A stretch of DNA of 64,000 bases from Hypholoma sublateritium FD-334 SS-4 (GCA_000827495.1 KN817620.1:18468-82467); one strand, 5' to 3'. Positions 24,438-37,208 are shown, counted from the first letter of the stretch. Made by a program: numbers and translations. Notes: generated by a model not told the origin, from the letters alone.

Positions 24438-24945
24438 NNNNNNNNNNNNNNNNNNNNNNNNNNNNNNNNNNNNNNNNNNNNNNNNNNNNNNNNNNNNNNN
24501 NNNNNNNNNNNNNNNNNNNNNNNNNNNNNNNNNNNNNNNNNNNNNNNNNNNNNNNNNNNNNNNNNNNNNNNNNNNNNNNNNNNNNNNNNNNNNNNNNNNN
24601 NNNNNNNNNNNNNNNNNNNNNNNNNNNNNNNNNNNNNNNNNNNNNNNNNNNNNNNNNNNNNNNNNNNNNNNNNNNNNNNNNNNNNNNNNNNNNNNNNNNN
24701 NNNNNNNNNNNNNNNNNNNNNNNNNNNNNNNNNNNNNNNNNNNNNNNNNNNNNNNNNNNNNNNNNNNNNNNNNNNNNNNNNNNNNNNNNNNNNNNNNNNN
24801 NNNNNNNNNNNNNNNNNNNNNNNNNNNNNNNNNNNNNNNNNNNNNNNNNNNNNNNNNNNNNNNNNNNNNNNNNNNNNNNNNNNNNNNNNNNNNNNNNNNN
24901 NNNNNNNNNNNNNNNNNNNNNNNNNNNNNNNNNNNNNNNNNNNNN
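24438..24945. other. Assembly gap (508 Ns)
   Basis: A run of undetermined bases. The flanks are repeat-like, so the gap probably reflects a repeat that did not assemble. Any open frame crossing it is an artefact. Confidence 0.99.
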
Positions 24946-26929
24946 TCACTTTCTAGCCCATTCTCGTGCTTACTTCCGCCTCGGTCACAGGGCAACCCCC
25001 GCTCAGCGCCCAGTACTTATTTCTATTTTTTGCGTACTACCACTAAATGCCTTATTTTTCAGTTAGACATCTATTTGTCGCAGATGTTTTTTTTCGGAGG
25101 AGGATGAGCTCGCCGAAAGCTGCTCTAGCGGCAAGAAAACGGTGCGTCATGTCGCTGATTCAATATGGTAAGTTCAATTTGAGTATCTCCAAAAGCAATC
25201 TTACGGCGTAATAGTTGGAACAGAGCAGAGGAGGATTAGGAGTAGATATAATGTAGCTTGCCCACGTCGATACCAACGAATATATTATTTCTTTCATATT
25301 CACGATTTTAAGCCTCTTCGAGAAGTACCATTTTCGATGCAACCTGCGGTAGGAAACACAGATTTTTGATACTTACAGAAGCACCATACTTTACCGCTAG
25401 TACCTCAGTATACAGCAAATAATATGAATTTTCGTACGTGGAAATGGTAACAAAAAAAGCTGCTAGGGTCTTTGGAGGGACAATTTTATGCCGCTAGGGT
25501 ATTGCGAGGGACGAAACTATCCTACGTTGCATCGTGCCCAATTTTTGGGTCTCTAGGGAAAAGTAGTATATTTTCGTACTTAAGTAGGACATTTTGCTAC
25601 ATCCGACACCCTTTTATATCCTGCTTATTTTTTGCACAGTGCCAGGAATCGTTGGCGCGCGTAGCCTGTAGATGGGCATTCGACGCGCTTCAGCGGTTTC
25701 CGAAAGCTTACGAGCGAGCGGTGTAAACTTGATATCAAGCCGCCGCCGTCTCGCTGCGGTATACATAGCGCACAAAGCGCACACCTACTTAAGTACTTAC
25801 CTGAAACCGCACCGCTGCAGATATCATGATCACCGTCGCCGGCGCCGCACAGGACGCACGGTGCGCACGTTCTATTTATCGCGTCTGTCAATGTCCTGCG
25901 GCTGTACAACTTCAAGCTCACGTTCCTGGGCAGATCTGCAGGGTAAGGAGGGCGGCAATAATAGTAAGTATCGCGACGTACGTGCGACGCGTACGAGGCG
26001 CTGATGAGCCTCAGGCCCGCCGGTGCGTGTGCGCCGCCAGTGGTGTGCGGAGACGCCGGTCGTCTGGGCCCAGATCCGGAGCGCTGGCGTGGTGCAGTTG
26101 AGGCCCACGTACATACAAATATCCTCCGCGCGCCCCGTTACTCCAGCGTTATTTCAAAATACCGCGAATAACGTGCGTGCGCATCGCGTGCGGTAGCGAA
26201 GGCCGCGCCGAGCGCCCACGCGCACCGCGCCGATCGATCGCTAGTCTATATGCGTGCCAGTGCACACCCACGGCGCGCCCGCGCAGCTTAAGGTTAGAGT
26301 TATACGCAGTCTAAGACGCACGCGCGGCGTTAACGAAATAGCAAGAAAAGCAGCGTAGCGTAGCAATACTACCACTACTATACATACATACATAACCCGT
26401 CGAGCTGTGATAAGTAGGCATCTGTAGGCATGGACCTGGCATGGACCTGCAGGACGGGCGGACGGACGGATGGAGCGGCGCAAGGGCGGGCGTTTTTGCG
26501 TGAATTGAAAATAATTAAGGTTGGTTGCGTGGGGCGGGATCCCCATTGGGTTAGCGGCGGGGGGAGAGCGGCGCGTGTGCACTGCGCACGGACGCCCGGA
26601 CGCTGGTGCGGGTGCGGGCAGGTGGGCTGGGCGTTGGGTGTGGTGGGCAGGGGTCGGCGGTCGGTGGGAGTGGCGGGTGGCGGATGGGTGGGCGGTGGGC
26701 AGCAGGCGGCGGGGTAGGAGTGAGACGAAAGCGTGAATATATGCGTGTGTGCGGCGGAAATGTGGAGGGAAGTAAGGGTCCACAGTAGGGGTCCAAGCAA
26801 AGAGCGGTAGGAGATGGATGGGTAGTCGGTAGGCAGTTAGGCAAGCTGGCAGAACACAAGACAGCAGGCGGTATGGTACAAGCAACAGAGCGTACAGAGG
26901 GTATCGGGCGCAGCGGCGGGGTATGGGGC
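24946..26929. other. Non-genic region: dispersed repeats, then GC-rich low complexity
   Basis: From 25460 to 25560 there are two tandem-like copies of a GCTAGGG...GAGGGAC motif followed by TATCCTAC. The 25680-26110 segment is GC-rich with coding-like periodicity and possible splice sites on the minus strand, but no frame gives a recognisable protein. From 26380 on there are TACA microsatellite units and long purine/GGTGGG-rich tracts. I see no supported gene. Confidence 0.45.
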
Positions 26930-27792
26930 TCATACGAGGGTGATGATCTCTTCGAGCAGGAGGCGCGTGGTGGCGTTCTGCTGCGCGGCGGCGGCGGCGG
27001 CCTCTGCGGCCTCCTCGGCCTCGGGGACGACCTCGACGCCGTCTGCGTCGACTTCTACTTCCTCATCGTCGTCGCGCTCCTCGACGAGCGGCGAGGTGGG
27101 CGGTACAGGCGTCGACGTCGGCGGGTCCGTGCGCCGCGCGCGGGGGGTGGGGTGGTACCCCACGCGCGTGAGACCGAGCACGAGCTCGGGCAGGCGCGCC
27201 TCGTCGTCGTCGTCGTCCTCCTCCTCCTCGAGCTCCTTGGCGCTGCGGCGCGGCACGGGCATGGCGATGAGCACGGCGACCTGGAGCATCTCGACGCGGA
27301 CCTTGAACCCGGGCGCAGGGGGCGCAGGGGCCGGCGGGGGGAAATCGGGCGGGCGCATCATGCGCGCGAGGCGGCGCAGCGCCGTCGGCGGCGGCGGGGC
27401 TGGCGCAGGGTCAGGCGCAGGGGGCGTAGGCCGGGCACGGATGCGCCGCTTGACAAAGACGGGCTGGGCGGCGAGCGGCTGCGGGGGGTGAGCGGGGCCA
27501 GCGACGACAACGGGAGGGCGCTCACGGTGGTCGATGGCCATGCGGGGCCGCCGGGGGCGAGCCACGCGGTGCGCAGGGCGGGGCGGTGGCCGAGGCGGCG
27601 GCGGCGGTCGCCCTGGGCGCGCGGGGCGAGGAAGAGGCCGGCGGCAAAGGCGGCGTCGAGGCGGTGGTGGTGGCGGCGGCGGAGGAGGAAGGAGCGCAGG
27701 ACGATGGCGGCGGAGACGGCGAGGAGGAGGAAGAGGGTGGCGAGGAATGTGACGAGGTAGAGGTTGCTGGACACAGCCTGCGGGGCGTCCAT
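26930..27792 (-). CDS. Single-pass membrane protein of a basidiomycete-restricted family
   Basis: Two exons on the minus strand (27792-27526, 27478-26930) give 271 aa. The N-terminus is NLYLVTFLATLFLLLAVSA, one transmembrane helix at residues about 10-33. A run of Arg and His follows (RRRHHHR). The cytoplasmic tail is proline-rich, then has a conserved-looking block VEMLQVAVLIAMPVPRRS near residue 180, an acidic run, LPELVLGLTRVGYH, and a Glu/Ala-rich end. I recall this arrangement (TM, basic stretch, IAMP block, LPE block) from other agaricomycete hypothetical proteins; its function is unknown. It starts only 56 bp from the divergently transcribed 7-TM gene. Confidence 0.75.
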
Positions 27793-27848
27793 GGGGACAG
27801 GAGCAGGCCTGATTTGCTATATAAGCGGCGGCCGAAAATGGGGCCCGC
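27793..27848. promoter_or_regulatory. 56-bp shared promoter between divergent membrane-protein genes
   Basis: Only 56 bp separate the two start codons. A TATA box, CTATATAAGC, lies at 27818-27827 and points to the 7-TM gene; it is only about 22-31 bp from that gene's ATG, so that mRNA would have almost no 5' leader unless it starts inside the first exon. Confidence 0.55.
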
Positions 27849-29056
27849 ATGGCCTCCCCTCTCGTCCTCCCCAACGAACTGAACCTGCCGCCGCACCTGA
27901 GCGCGCACAAGTACTTCCTCGTCTGCACGCTCACCGTTGCAGCCTGGGACACGCTCGTGCTGTCGCCCCGCACATGGCGCCTCTTCCGCATGCCCGGCTG
28001 GCCCGCCCTCAAGATCCTCTTCCACTTCCTGCGCTTCTGGATGCCCGCCGAGTTCGTCATCGTCGCCGTCGCATTTTTCGACACAAAGTGGTCCCAGTCC
28101 CAGTGCCAGTCCTTCTACCTCTTTGAGCCCATCGCCACCGCCGTCCTCCTCGCCGCCACCTCCGCCGTCCACGTCATCCGCATCCACGCCATCAGCGACG
28201 ACCAGGTCAAGCGCCCCGTGCTCGTCCTCATGTCCGCGCTCTTTGCCGTCCAGATCGCCGTCACCGCCGTCGCCTGCGGCTTCTACCGATGTGCGTGTCC
28301 CCATCTCTAATCATCCCCCGCTGACCGCCCGCAGCCGTTCCCCTGCTCGACGGCCAGGGCTGCATCGCCGGCCCCCGCCACACATGGGTCGGCATCTACT
28401 GGGTCGCCCCCACCCTCCTCTACCTCACCTCCGTAAGCCCCCCCCTCCCCCAGCCCACCCCCACTAACCCCCCGCAGTTCACCCTCGCGCTGCGCCGCTC
28501 GCTCGCCTCCCTCGCCGCGCGCCCCCTCACCAAGTGGAAGCTCATGCTCCGCGACGGCCTCAACCTCTACGCCGCCATCGCCGGCGTGCACCTCGTCAAC
28601 GTCGTCTTCTTCTTCGCCGCGCGCCCGACGGGCATCGCCGACCCCATCCGCACCATCGTCACCTCCATGGCCGCCGTCCTCACCACCTCCATGACCCTGC
28701 GCATCATCCTCTCCGTGCGCGGGCCCCTCGCGCGCGGCGGCACCTTTGCGCTGAGCGCCTCGTCCGCGGGGCAGACGAGCTCGCGCACGACGCACGTCCT
28801 CAGCGCCGGCGCCGCGGCGCGCAGCGCCCATGGGGGCACGACGCACGCGATCTCGACGCACGGCGCGGGGCACGGGACGTACACCCTCGACGAGCTGCGC
28901 GGCAAGCCCGAGGGCGCCTGGGCCGCCGACGGCGACTCCGAGGGCGGCAGCGAGTCGAAAGGCGCCGTCATCGCCATCGACGCCGGCGAGCCCGGCGTCA
29001 AGGTCACCATCGACCGCGAGATCGGGTATGACCAGGGCGAGCGCTACCGCAAGTGA
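27849..29056 (+). CDS. Seven-transmembrane protein of a basidiomycete family
   Basis: Three exons (27849-28290, 28335-28432, 28478-29056) give 372 aa. Hydrophobic segments include KYFLVCTLTVAAWDTLVL, ALKILFHFLRFWMPAEFVIV, AVLLAATSAVHVI, VLVLMSALFAVQIAV, HTWVGIYWVAPTLLYLTS, LYAAIAGVHLVNVVFF and IRTIVTSMAAVLTTSM, about seven helices. A cytoplasmic tail of about 120 residues ends in VIAIDAGEPGVKVTIDREI. This topology matches the abundant agaricomycete 7-TM proteins of unknown role; receptor-like function is only an inference. Introns are short (44-45 bp) and C-rich. Third positions are strongly G/C. Confidence 0.85.
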
Positions 29057-32000
29057 TCTGGGGGTGATCTAGGGTGTTGTCGTTGGGGTATCTATTCGTT
29101 CATTATGTGTACGCTGCGCGCGTCGGTGCTGCTGCTATTCTATTGCTATTGTACATACGTCGCGGCGCTGTTTGTTATTTTTCTCAAAATGCGACTATCT
29201 ATTGCTTGCCCTCTCCTATCAGATGAATGCTGAGACACCGCCCATGAATAAATAAATCCATCCATCCGTGTATGTAAGATGCGGTGATGCGAATGGTGTG
29301 CGGGCATTTATAGCGTGCGATGGCATTGCGCAATACAAACACAGGCTGATATCTGCCTGAGCACACCTGGACCCACCCACGGACGGACAAGGGTGGCGCC
29401 GCTGTGATGATCATGATCACTGGTTATCGATATCTGCTCACACCGCTGGTGACATGATCATGATCGGAGGCGCCTTCGTGTTGGGCTGCGAAGCTTGATT
29501 CGAGCTTGATTTATTTAAATTGAGCTTGATCAGTGGGTATTGCGTCCGAGCCTAGCGCACCGCACCGCACCGCACGCACCGCACCGCACGCACAGCGCAC
29601 GATAGTAGGTCGACGGACGATAAGGTATGCTATAAATGCGCCTCGGCGAGCTATGTATAAGTGCGTACGCCCGGGCACGCCGCACAGCGGGTGCATCGCA
29701 CCCACCCACCCTTCCCCGGGTACACCTAACTCGAGCTCAAACGTTTAACGCAGGCAGATCCAAATCCGTCCGCGTGTCAGGCAGGAATAGACACGCCCGG
29801 GGGCCTTTAAATCCCTCCTTCACACACGCAGGACGCACCTGATTCTATCTATCTATCTATGTAGATGCGGACTGATCGTCCTGATGCTTGATAGATTGTT
29901 AGATGGACGGACGGATGCACGGATAGATGGGAGGGGTGATAGATTGTGGGTGGGATGGATAGCGCTATGTATGTATGTTTTCTACGCATGTATGGGTGGA
30001 TGGATGGGTGGGTGCGGTGCCCGCAGCCCATGCCCACATACGCCCACATACGCCATCGCCCCTGGATTCGTGAAACGCGTGCGTGTTACAGCCCACGCAC
30101 AGGCGTGTGTGCGTAGGTGTGCGTGCGTGCGAAGGGCCTGTGCAAAGTGGCCATGGGCGACGTAAGGGAAATCCGCTGAAATTAGGTGCGTGGCAGCGCC
30201 GAAGGACCGCAAGCGTACGAGCGCAGCGCGTATATACGCCCGCACTGCGCGTGCGCGCCGCGCCGCGCCAGGCACGCCCGCCACGCATCAGCGCATGATC
30301 CCCTATTGTATCTATGATCATTGATCTTATGCAGCGCTTCTCAGAAGCCCATTCAATCGCGTTCAATTGTGCCATCGGCACCGCTGGGATATTGGCCGCG
30401 CAGTGCGCAACAGCCGGTACGCGGGTGCGGGACGCGCGCTGGTGGGCGATAGCCTACAGGCGCCGAGCACAAAAACCCGCCGGTGCTGAGAGTGCCAGCG
30501 CGCGGAGCCAGTACCGGGCGCCTGGCGGCCTCCACGCGCCGCGGTGCGCAGCCAGGCGGTCGGCGGGCGCCGTGCGAAATCAGCTGCACGGATAGCGCAG
30601 ACAGCAGCGGCTCCGTTCGCCCTATATATGCAATGCACCCGTAAGCGCCCATATGTCCGCCGGGCGCTCGCGCGGCATTGATCGATCTAAGCGCCCCCGC
30701 GCGCCGTGCGCGATCGATCGGCGGGCTAGCTGCGTATGGGAAGGCGGTTTCCATTCCCGGGCACGGCGGCGGGGCCGTTGGTTGTGCGGCTACCAATGAT
30801 GGCGACGAGCTGCTAAATGCGGCGGATGCCCTGCCTCCGCATTGCCTGCGAACTTGCGGGCATGGAAATCAGCGCGTCGGACTGTCACCAGCGCGCGCAC
30901 GGCCCCGGAAGGAATGTCTGATCAATCGACGTCGCGTTCAGACATCTTTCGATGCTAAATCCCTCATAGACATGCGGAAGTGCGTGTGACGATCGTATGG
31001 GAGACGCTGTCCCCGCCAGAGCGTATCTTCCATCATACGGGAGTCCAGAAGCAGGCTGTCCAATTAAACACAGTATTCGCCGTCTCGGCCCCCGCGCCGC
31101 GCGCTATAAGTAAGTGCATGCATGTCGGCTCTCCCAGGCAATGCTTGCTCGCGAGCCCGCACTCGGCGGCGTACCTGTCCCCGAGCCTAGCCCTGGAGTC
31201 GGAAATAGCGCCTGCGATGCGCACCAGGCGCGGGTGTCTTGAAGTAGAAAATATCTTTAGCAAACAAGGGGCACGCCACCCTCCCACACACACGCTCCTG
31301 ACTCTCGGCCTCATTCTTGCATTGTTGATGATGGACGGATAGATGGATAGGTGGACAGATGAGCTGGGCTGAAATTTGACAGCGCTGTGTATGTTGCGCT
31401 GTGTATGTATGTCTTATTCCCGCAGCCCCTACCCAGCGTCCTTCAGAATCCATCCATACCTGAACGGGCACACGCACGCGCAGAGGGTGCCCACTGCCCG
31501 GATTGGGGGTGTGCACAGATATTTTATACCTATCTGAGCCTGCTGAGCGCGTGGTGCGTAGCGGCCACCGCTAGTACCATGTGACCCACAGTGGTATCGT
31601 GGCGATAGGCTCTGCGTTTTTGCGCCCCGCTCTGAGCTCGACGTGTACAGCGGTCGATCCGCGTCGCTATTAGCCTGCCGCTAAAGTGACGCGCACTGTG
31701 TAGCCGCGGGGACTGCATGACGCTGGCATACGCCGCGTACTCTAGCTGCACTCCCTGTAGCAATGCAATGTGCGTTATACAGCACAGGCGTGCACGGGCG
31801 GTACGGGGCAGGGTGTATGCGTCCGGCTGGGCGTAATCTTCTCCATCACTCAGACTATCTTCTTTTGGAAAGGCGATTGCCATTCTGGGGCGGCGCGCAG
31901 GCGGCGTTGAATGTTTGTATATTCTATATTATGTGCTGCCGTTATTATGGATGGCTTACTACAGGTACGTTGTTGCTCTGGCTGGATCTTATACTCATTC

Positions 32001-33389
32001 TTGGCCCCTATTATCTTTAGTCTACCATCTTTCTCCAGTTTACTTATGATTAAACGTCTGCCGCCATGCACGCGTTGCATGCGTGCGATGATTCAACAAA
32101 AACACATGACCCTGACTTGACACAAAAGTGCCACAATAATTCTTGTGATCACTACACTCACCCACCGCGCGCCCGCTCTCTGCTATAGGTATGTCCCGCT
32201 ATTTCTCTATTGTCTATTATTCCGGCGAGATGGCCTACCTGCTATGACGGTGCTTGATCCCTCGGCACTTCGTCAGGCGTGTGAGCGACCAAGCAGCGCG
32301 GTAACAGGCGGATCACCCTCTGCCAACATCCCCACTGCATTGCCGAGCTTTACTGACTTAGTGCGCTGCTCTGGTTTTCTGCATAGGGTACGTCATGGTC
32401 CGACGCAATAGAACAGTACGCGTCCACTTGGCCCGCGCCCCCGTCCCAGAAGCAACTAACGTCTTTGAGCAGACAAGATCGGGTCGGAACTATTCGTCAT
32501 TGTGCGTGTCCCAAGGTGCAAAGTCCGTCTTCTGCGCCGACGGTGTGGATATGGAGCAACTTTTGGCCCGCTGCGCCATCACCCGCGATCTCGATAGCAC
32601 GTTGCAACTTGCACTGCGAGACCAATGATGAGCTACCTGGCGACCGCTGCAAATAGTGCGAGCGATTGCCATCCCCAAGCTTCAACGGGCCCCATCCCTC
32701 GCCCCATCCTATCGGTGGGAATTCCTACACCGCGACGTCCGCCCAGAATTCCTACACCACGGAACTCAAGGAAAAATGCGTACCAGCGGGGCCGCTGCAC
32801 GCGTCGAGCCCGTCGTGGCGCTGCAGGCGATGTTGAGTGAGTATTTCGGGCTTTGGGCGGGGCGGCGAGTGGAATGCTTAGCTGAACATTGTTTTGTGTC
32901 TGTGTACAGCGTCGTCCCCGCACAGATCTTGCGCAAGTGCTGGCTGTAGATACTCGCAGTCGCGATCTGGTCAGTCATGATTGTCATAACGTCGTGTGCG
33001 TGGCTTATACTCTGGTGCATGCCAGTCTCTTTATTACCTACCGTTGAGGCTAGATTATGCCATATGGTTCATTCACTTGCATGAATTGCAGAACACAAGG
33101 TATATTGCTCACGATGGGGAAAGTGTTAGGTTGATGTAACAATTACAGTGCAGACTCGAACAAGAGAAGGGACAGTGATATCATTTCTCTAGTCTCGACT
33201 CTTCAACAAACACGTTATCACGACATAGCAAATGCAGAGATACAACTTGAAGTTGAACCTACTAGATCTAACATAGTCATGCAAAATGAAGGCAAGGTAA
33301 CCACGCCATGGAACCAAGGTGATAAAATGTTGATAAAAAGAAGATTGATCAGCACATGTTCCCAGATAAGCCACCATACCAGTCACAAG
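29057..33389. other. 4.3-kb gene-free GC-rich low-complexity region
   Basis: Many short frames are open on all strands because stops are rare in GC-rich DNA, but none has a domain, a splice-supported chain or a sensible composition. Simple repeats are scattered: CGCAC pentamers (29554-29600), CTAT tetramers (29844-29861), GGAC/GGAT runs (29900-30010) and TGATCATGATCA palindromes near 29408 and 29453. Around 32690-32760 there is an AATTCCTACACC direct repeat. GC content falls again after about 33000. Confidence 0.6.
29554..29600. repeat. CGCAC pentamer microsatellite
   Basis: About eight imperfect copies of the pentamer CGCAC/GCACC. The copies are nearly identical, so the array is young or actively slipping. 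Confidence 0.8.
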
Positions 33390-36300
33390 CTAGTCATCTG
33401 CCTTTGTAACTTTTGCAGGTACTAGTAAAGCTGCGGGGGGCATCGCCCAAGCTGGGACTGCTTCAGTTTCAATCTGCCTGCGGAGATCATCCATGTGTTT
33501 CGAAGTGAGGAGCCTCTTCAAGTGCTCATGCTGGGCTAGATGAATGCGGTGAAGTGAGATAGCAAGGCGGTAAGTGTCAAGTGGCTCTCCAAGATCAAAG
33601 GAGACAAGGTTTTGGTCAATTAGGATGTTGCATCCATACTTCATGTCCTGGTATATAGGGACTGCATGTCAGAACTTGGCATGTATATAGTATAAACTGA
33701 AAGTAGAATGTAACATGCCTCTTTTGGTCTGTCTGACGGGGTAATCGCCTTCGTGGAATGCCATGCCATCATGATTGAAGCCCGGGAACCGGCTGCAACC
33801 AAACCATATACAGGGAAGTCTGTGACCCCCAGCGCACGAAGCGACTCAACGCCGGAGACGCAGTCCATCTGGCATTGATGAAAAGCCACATGTATATGCT
33901 CATACTCAGAGTGTTTGTACTCACAGAAAATGAGTGGGAAGAATAACTCAGTGCCCATGAATTGTGATTGGGGCCGCTGCGGCTGGCATAATGAAGACGG
34001 AATCTGGAGAGAGCTGCTGACGTGGGGGCAAATCATGCAAGATTCGTGGTAAACGGGTTCTTTCGGATTTGGACTGTCTGAAGCAGCGCAGGTGACACCA
34101 GGGGTAGGTTTAGGTGCCGGGGTCGCAGCCTTTTCAAGTGTCCCAGGACAAGGGGGAGCAATTGAGTGTGCTGAAAGGGCAAATTTGATGCTGGACCATA
34201 TCGACGAGCGATGGCGAAGGATTGATAAAGGCCCCGGGGTGCTTCGACCTGCAGATACCGGATGTTTGTCCGAGCTATTACTAGTAGGTACTGCCATCTT
34301 GGTCGCTGCTTGTAAACTGGTGGAATCAGAATGGCCTGTGATAATAGAGATACGGGCACCAGCAAGTCCATCACATGCTGCCTGCGATGGCTCCTTCTGC
34401 CTGAACTTCTCCAGCTTGGCAGTTGCGCCTGATTCCTGCATGTCTGCCATTGTGTCATGAACCATCATTTGGACTCTCGTCGCAGTGCGGTAGGCGTCTC
34501 GATTAGACAATATGGTAGCTGCAGTAGTTGACAATTGTGCAACAGCCAGATTTGTCCAGAGAGCAGACAACTGATTCTCGTTCAGAATGCCGGCCGCGCC
34601 CTTATTGAGTGGCAAACGAATGGTACTCTCGGTACTAAAGAATAGTCAGTACACGCACAGAAAATAAACTGAATTTGGCATTTACAAGTATGTGTCGGAC
34701 ACGCTGTCCTCTTGGGTGCACCAGAAAAAATTCATCAATACATCAATTGCAATTCTTCTTTCTGCTTCATTGATAGCGACCCCTTCGATAGCTTGGTATA
34801 TGCGACCACGGGACAGTACAACAGATGATAAGAAGGCATGAAGGCGACTCTTCAGGAATGAGAATTGAGAGTCGGCCAGTTCTACGGTGTTACTATTGCT
34901 GGAACGATAAGCCTTGTACTGGCTGAATAATAACTTGAGGGTGTCACGAAAGGCAGCGTCACAAGATACACTGGTGTATTCCTACAGTACAGCGGGGAAA
35001 GATTGAGAACGAGAGGTATATGAAGAGTGAAAAAATTGCATACCGTGCCTTCCCATTCTTTAGGCCAGGCAAGGGCACAGTGTCGGTCATACTCGTCAAT
35101 CATCTGATTGATTTGAGCATCGATTTCACCGTATTGCTTGGTTTCAACCTTGAATCTTCCCAGTCGTAGTGTCTCTCTCTCCCAAAGCCATCGACGAGTT
35201 CCATTTACTTCCTTCAATTTGGCGAAACTGTATATGTGCGGGATCAGAAATGCATATGGATTCGACGGAATGTTTTGGCACTAACCTTGATGCAGAAAAT
35301 CTACTCGTGTTATTTCCTGCGCTTTCTGGAACAATCGGTACTGAAGATAGTTAGAGATAGTACAGTAGAGCAGGCCTGGGTAATACCTTGAAGGGAATCG
35401 GGGCGAAGCTTTGGCAAGCCTTGCTTACTGGAGACACCCGTTGATCTCTGTTTTGACATAGTTGAGTCGGCAGTGAGCACTTCAAGACTAAAGACGTGTT
35501 AAGATTGACGGATAATGGTTGGTATGAGGGAAAATTACCTTGATACCTCTAGGGGATTTATTTCGCGGACCCACGCTTCAATGCGAGTAAGTAGATCCAA
35601 AGGCGGAGATTTGGAATGGGGATCCTGGGTCTTCGTCAGCTGGACATGATCCAAACGCCAGCATAAATCGCATGTGCGAGAATCCGATATACAGTTTTCG
35701 ATAACGGGAAAATGCTCGGAAAGGCGAGAGATAAAGTGCCCAAACTGGAGGGCCGACAGTGGATCTAGGAGATCGTAGACCCCTTTGGAAGCGCCAGCTG
35801 TGTCGGGAGAAGACGAGAAGGCCAAATTCACCGGGGGCTAAGAGTCCAACTTTGAAAAATAAACACGCGAAGATGATACATCACGACACACCAGGCGATT
35901 TTGCGGACAATGCTCCGCTTCTGTCTTATTGATCCATCCGATAACAATGGTAGCGATAGTTCCCGTCCTGTCAATCAAAATACCAACGGCAGGCAACGAT
36001 ATGCCCCAACAACGACGCTGATAAATAATGCTTGTCACAAGCGCAAGGATGTTGTCCTGGTCTGCTATGCATACAACGGGAAGGACACAGTCAACGCGCT
36101 GCCCGTATCCAGGAAGTATGTGGCCGTCTACAGGTCCTTCAAAGGGGACGAAGGAAATCTTGTTTGTTATTGAAGATGAGCTCTCTGTAAAAGTGTCATG
36201 AGAATATTTCGACGAAAGGGTCATGCTTACACACCGCTGGGTGATGACACCTCATTATCATCATCAGCCTCCATCGATTTTGGGTCCTGTTTTGGTGGGA

Positions 36301-36842
36301 TATACGCTGATATGAGCAGAGACGTGCATCCTTCGCAGCTATCTTCTTCCTTTAGTTCTTGTGCTTCTGACATGCGTGGCAGCAAGAACGGGACATCAGT
36401 GCTGCGTAGAGTTCAGTCAGTAGTTCAAAAAACAGATACCGCATGCTTACAGAATGTCAGCGTCCGGGGAGCATCCCAAAGCCAGTGCAGAAAATAGTGG
36501 CATCAATATTGGGAAGGTGGGTCGAGGGGGGAGGTTGCCAGTGTTTACCTGTGTGAAATGGCGCAGATTTTGGACGGTTGAAAGCAGTGTGTCAAGGAAG
36601 TCCGTTATTGGCCTCGGCGACGCGATTTGATGACATTCATGAAGAGAAATCGGATAAGACGAGTTCCTAACCTCAGAATTGTATATCTCCTTAGAAAAGG
36701 GAGACAGTTTATCAATAATTTCGTTCGATATTGGTGCGAACGCGCATTCAAGGTGGCTAGTAATATCGCGAAGATTATCGGGCCAGGGAGAGTGTTCCAA
36801 GACTTTGTGGATTCTTGCGTTATCGCAAAGTCGCGTAGACAT
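33390..36842 (-). CDS. 986-aa basidiomycete orphan protein, possible PD-(D/E)XK-like C-terminal domain
   Basis: Ten exons on the minus strand (36842-36451, 36401-36235, 36184-35892, 35837-35539, 35487-35387, 35340-35286, 35227-35044, 34981-34686, 34634-33719, 33647-33390) join in frame to 986 aa. I recognise no named domain. An N-terminal block near residues 230-290 (ISFVPFEGPVDGHILP, then RVDCVLPVVCIADQD) and a C-terminal block (ELFFPLIFCEYKHSEYE, then LGVTDFPVYGLVAAGS) are the best candidates for folded units. The E-x-K in the latter, with upstream acidic residues, is reminiscent of PD-(D/E)XK nucleases often seen in fungal proteins of this type; this is tentative. The middle is Ser/Pro-rich. 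The last intron (33648-33718) has a GC donor (GAG|GCATGT). It lies 366 bp downstream of a NACHT NLR on the same strand. Confidence 0.72.
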
Positions 36843-37208
36843 CGTCGTAGATATTCTAGCTGATACCTGAGCCTGAAGTCTGAAGGAAGGTAAGTAGGCC
36901 AGAGCAGAGTGATCAATGGAAGTTGGAAGTTGAAGTCAAGTTGCGATAATGCCACCGATCATTGTCGCGTCTAGAGCACGTGCGCGCGCGCCGGTTACCT
37001 AGGTCAGAACGAGCGCTCAGCGCCGGTCATCTAAGGACATCCAACGACGCGTTCCCAAGCTCGTCACTTTGTCTTCGTGTACTTAGTCAATGGAAAAACC
37101 TTATATTCTATTAACTTAATGTACGTGAATTAATAATACGCAGTGGCCAACATACATTGGGGAGGGAGGCCGAGGATGCGGCGGACCTCATCATGATGCA
37201 ACAGTCCC
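36843..37208. promoter_or_regulatory. Intergenic NLR / orphan gene
   Basis: 366 bp between the NLR stop and the start of the 986-aa protein on the same strand. It contains a CG/GC-alternating tract (GTGCGCGCGCGCCGG, near 36980). No TATA box is evident. Confidence 0.4.

Noticed and set aside
24308..25066. Open frames of about 200-250 codons over the N gap
   Set aside because: They consist almost wholly of undetermined residues.
25680..26110. Possible minus-strand gene with splice sites
   Set aside because: Donor and acceptor consensus sequences exist, but no exon chain gives a recognisable protein and GC-rich DNA leaves all frames open by chance.
26430..26860. Overlapping GC-rich frames rich in Gly, Arg, Pro and His
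   Set aside because: Low-complexity composition in every frame; no start context, domains or introns.
27522..28304. 260-codon minus-strand frame opposite the 7-TM gene
   Set aside because: It is a shadow of the 7-TM gene and of the 1-TM gene's first exon. The spliced 1-TM model explains the minus strand better.
29057..33389. Tens of short frames in the GC-rich region
   Set aside because: No splice-consistent joins or conserved motifs.
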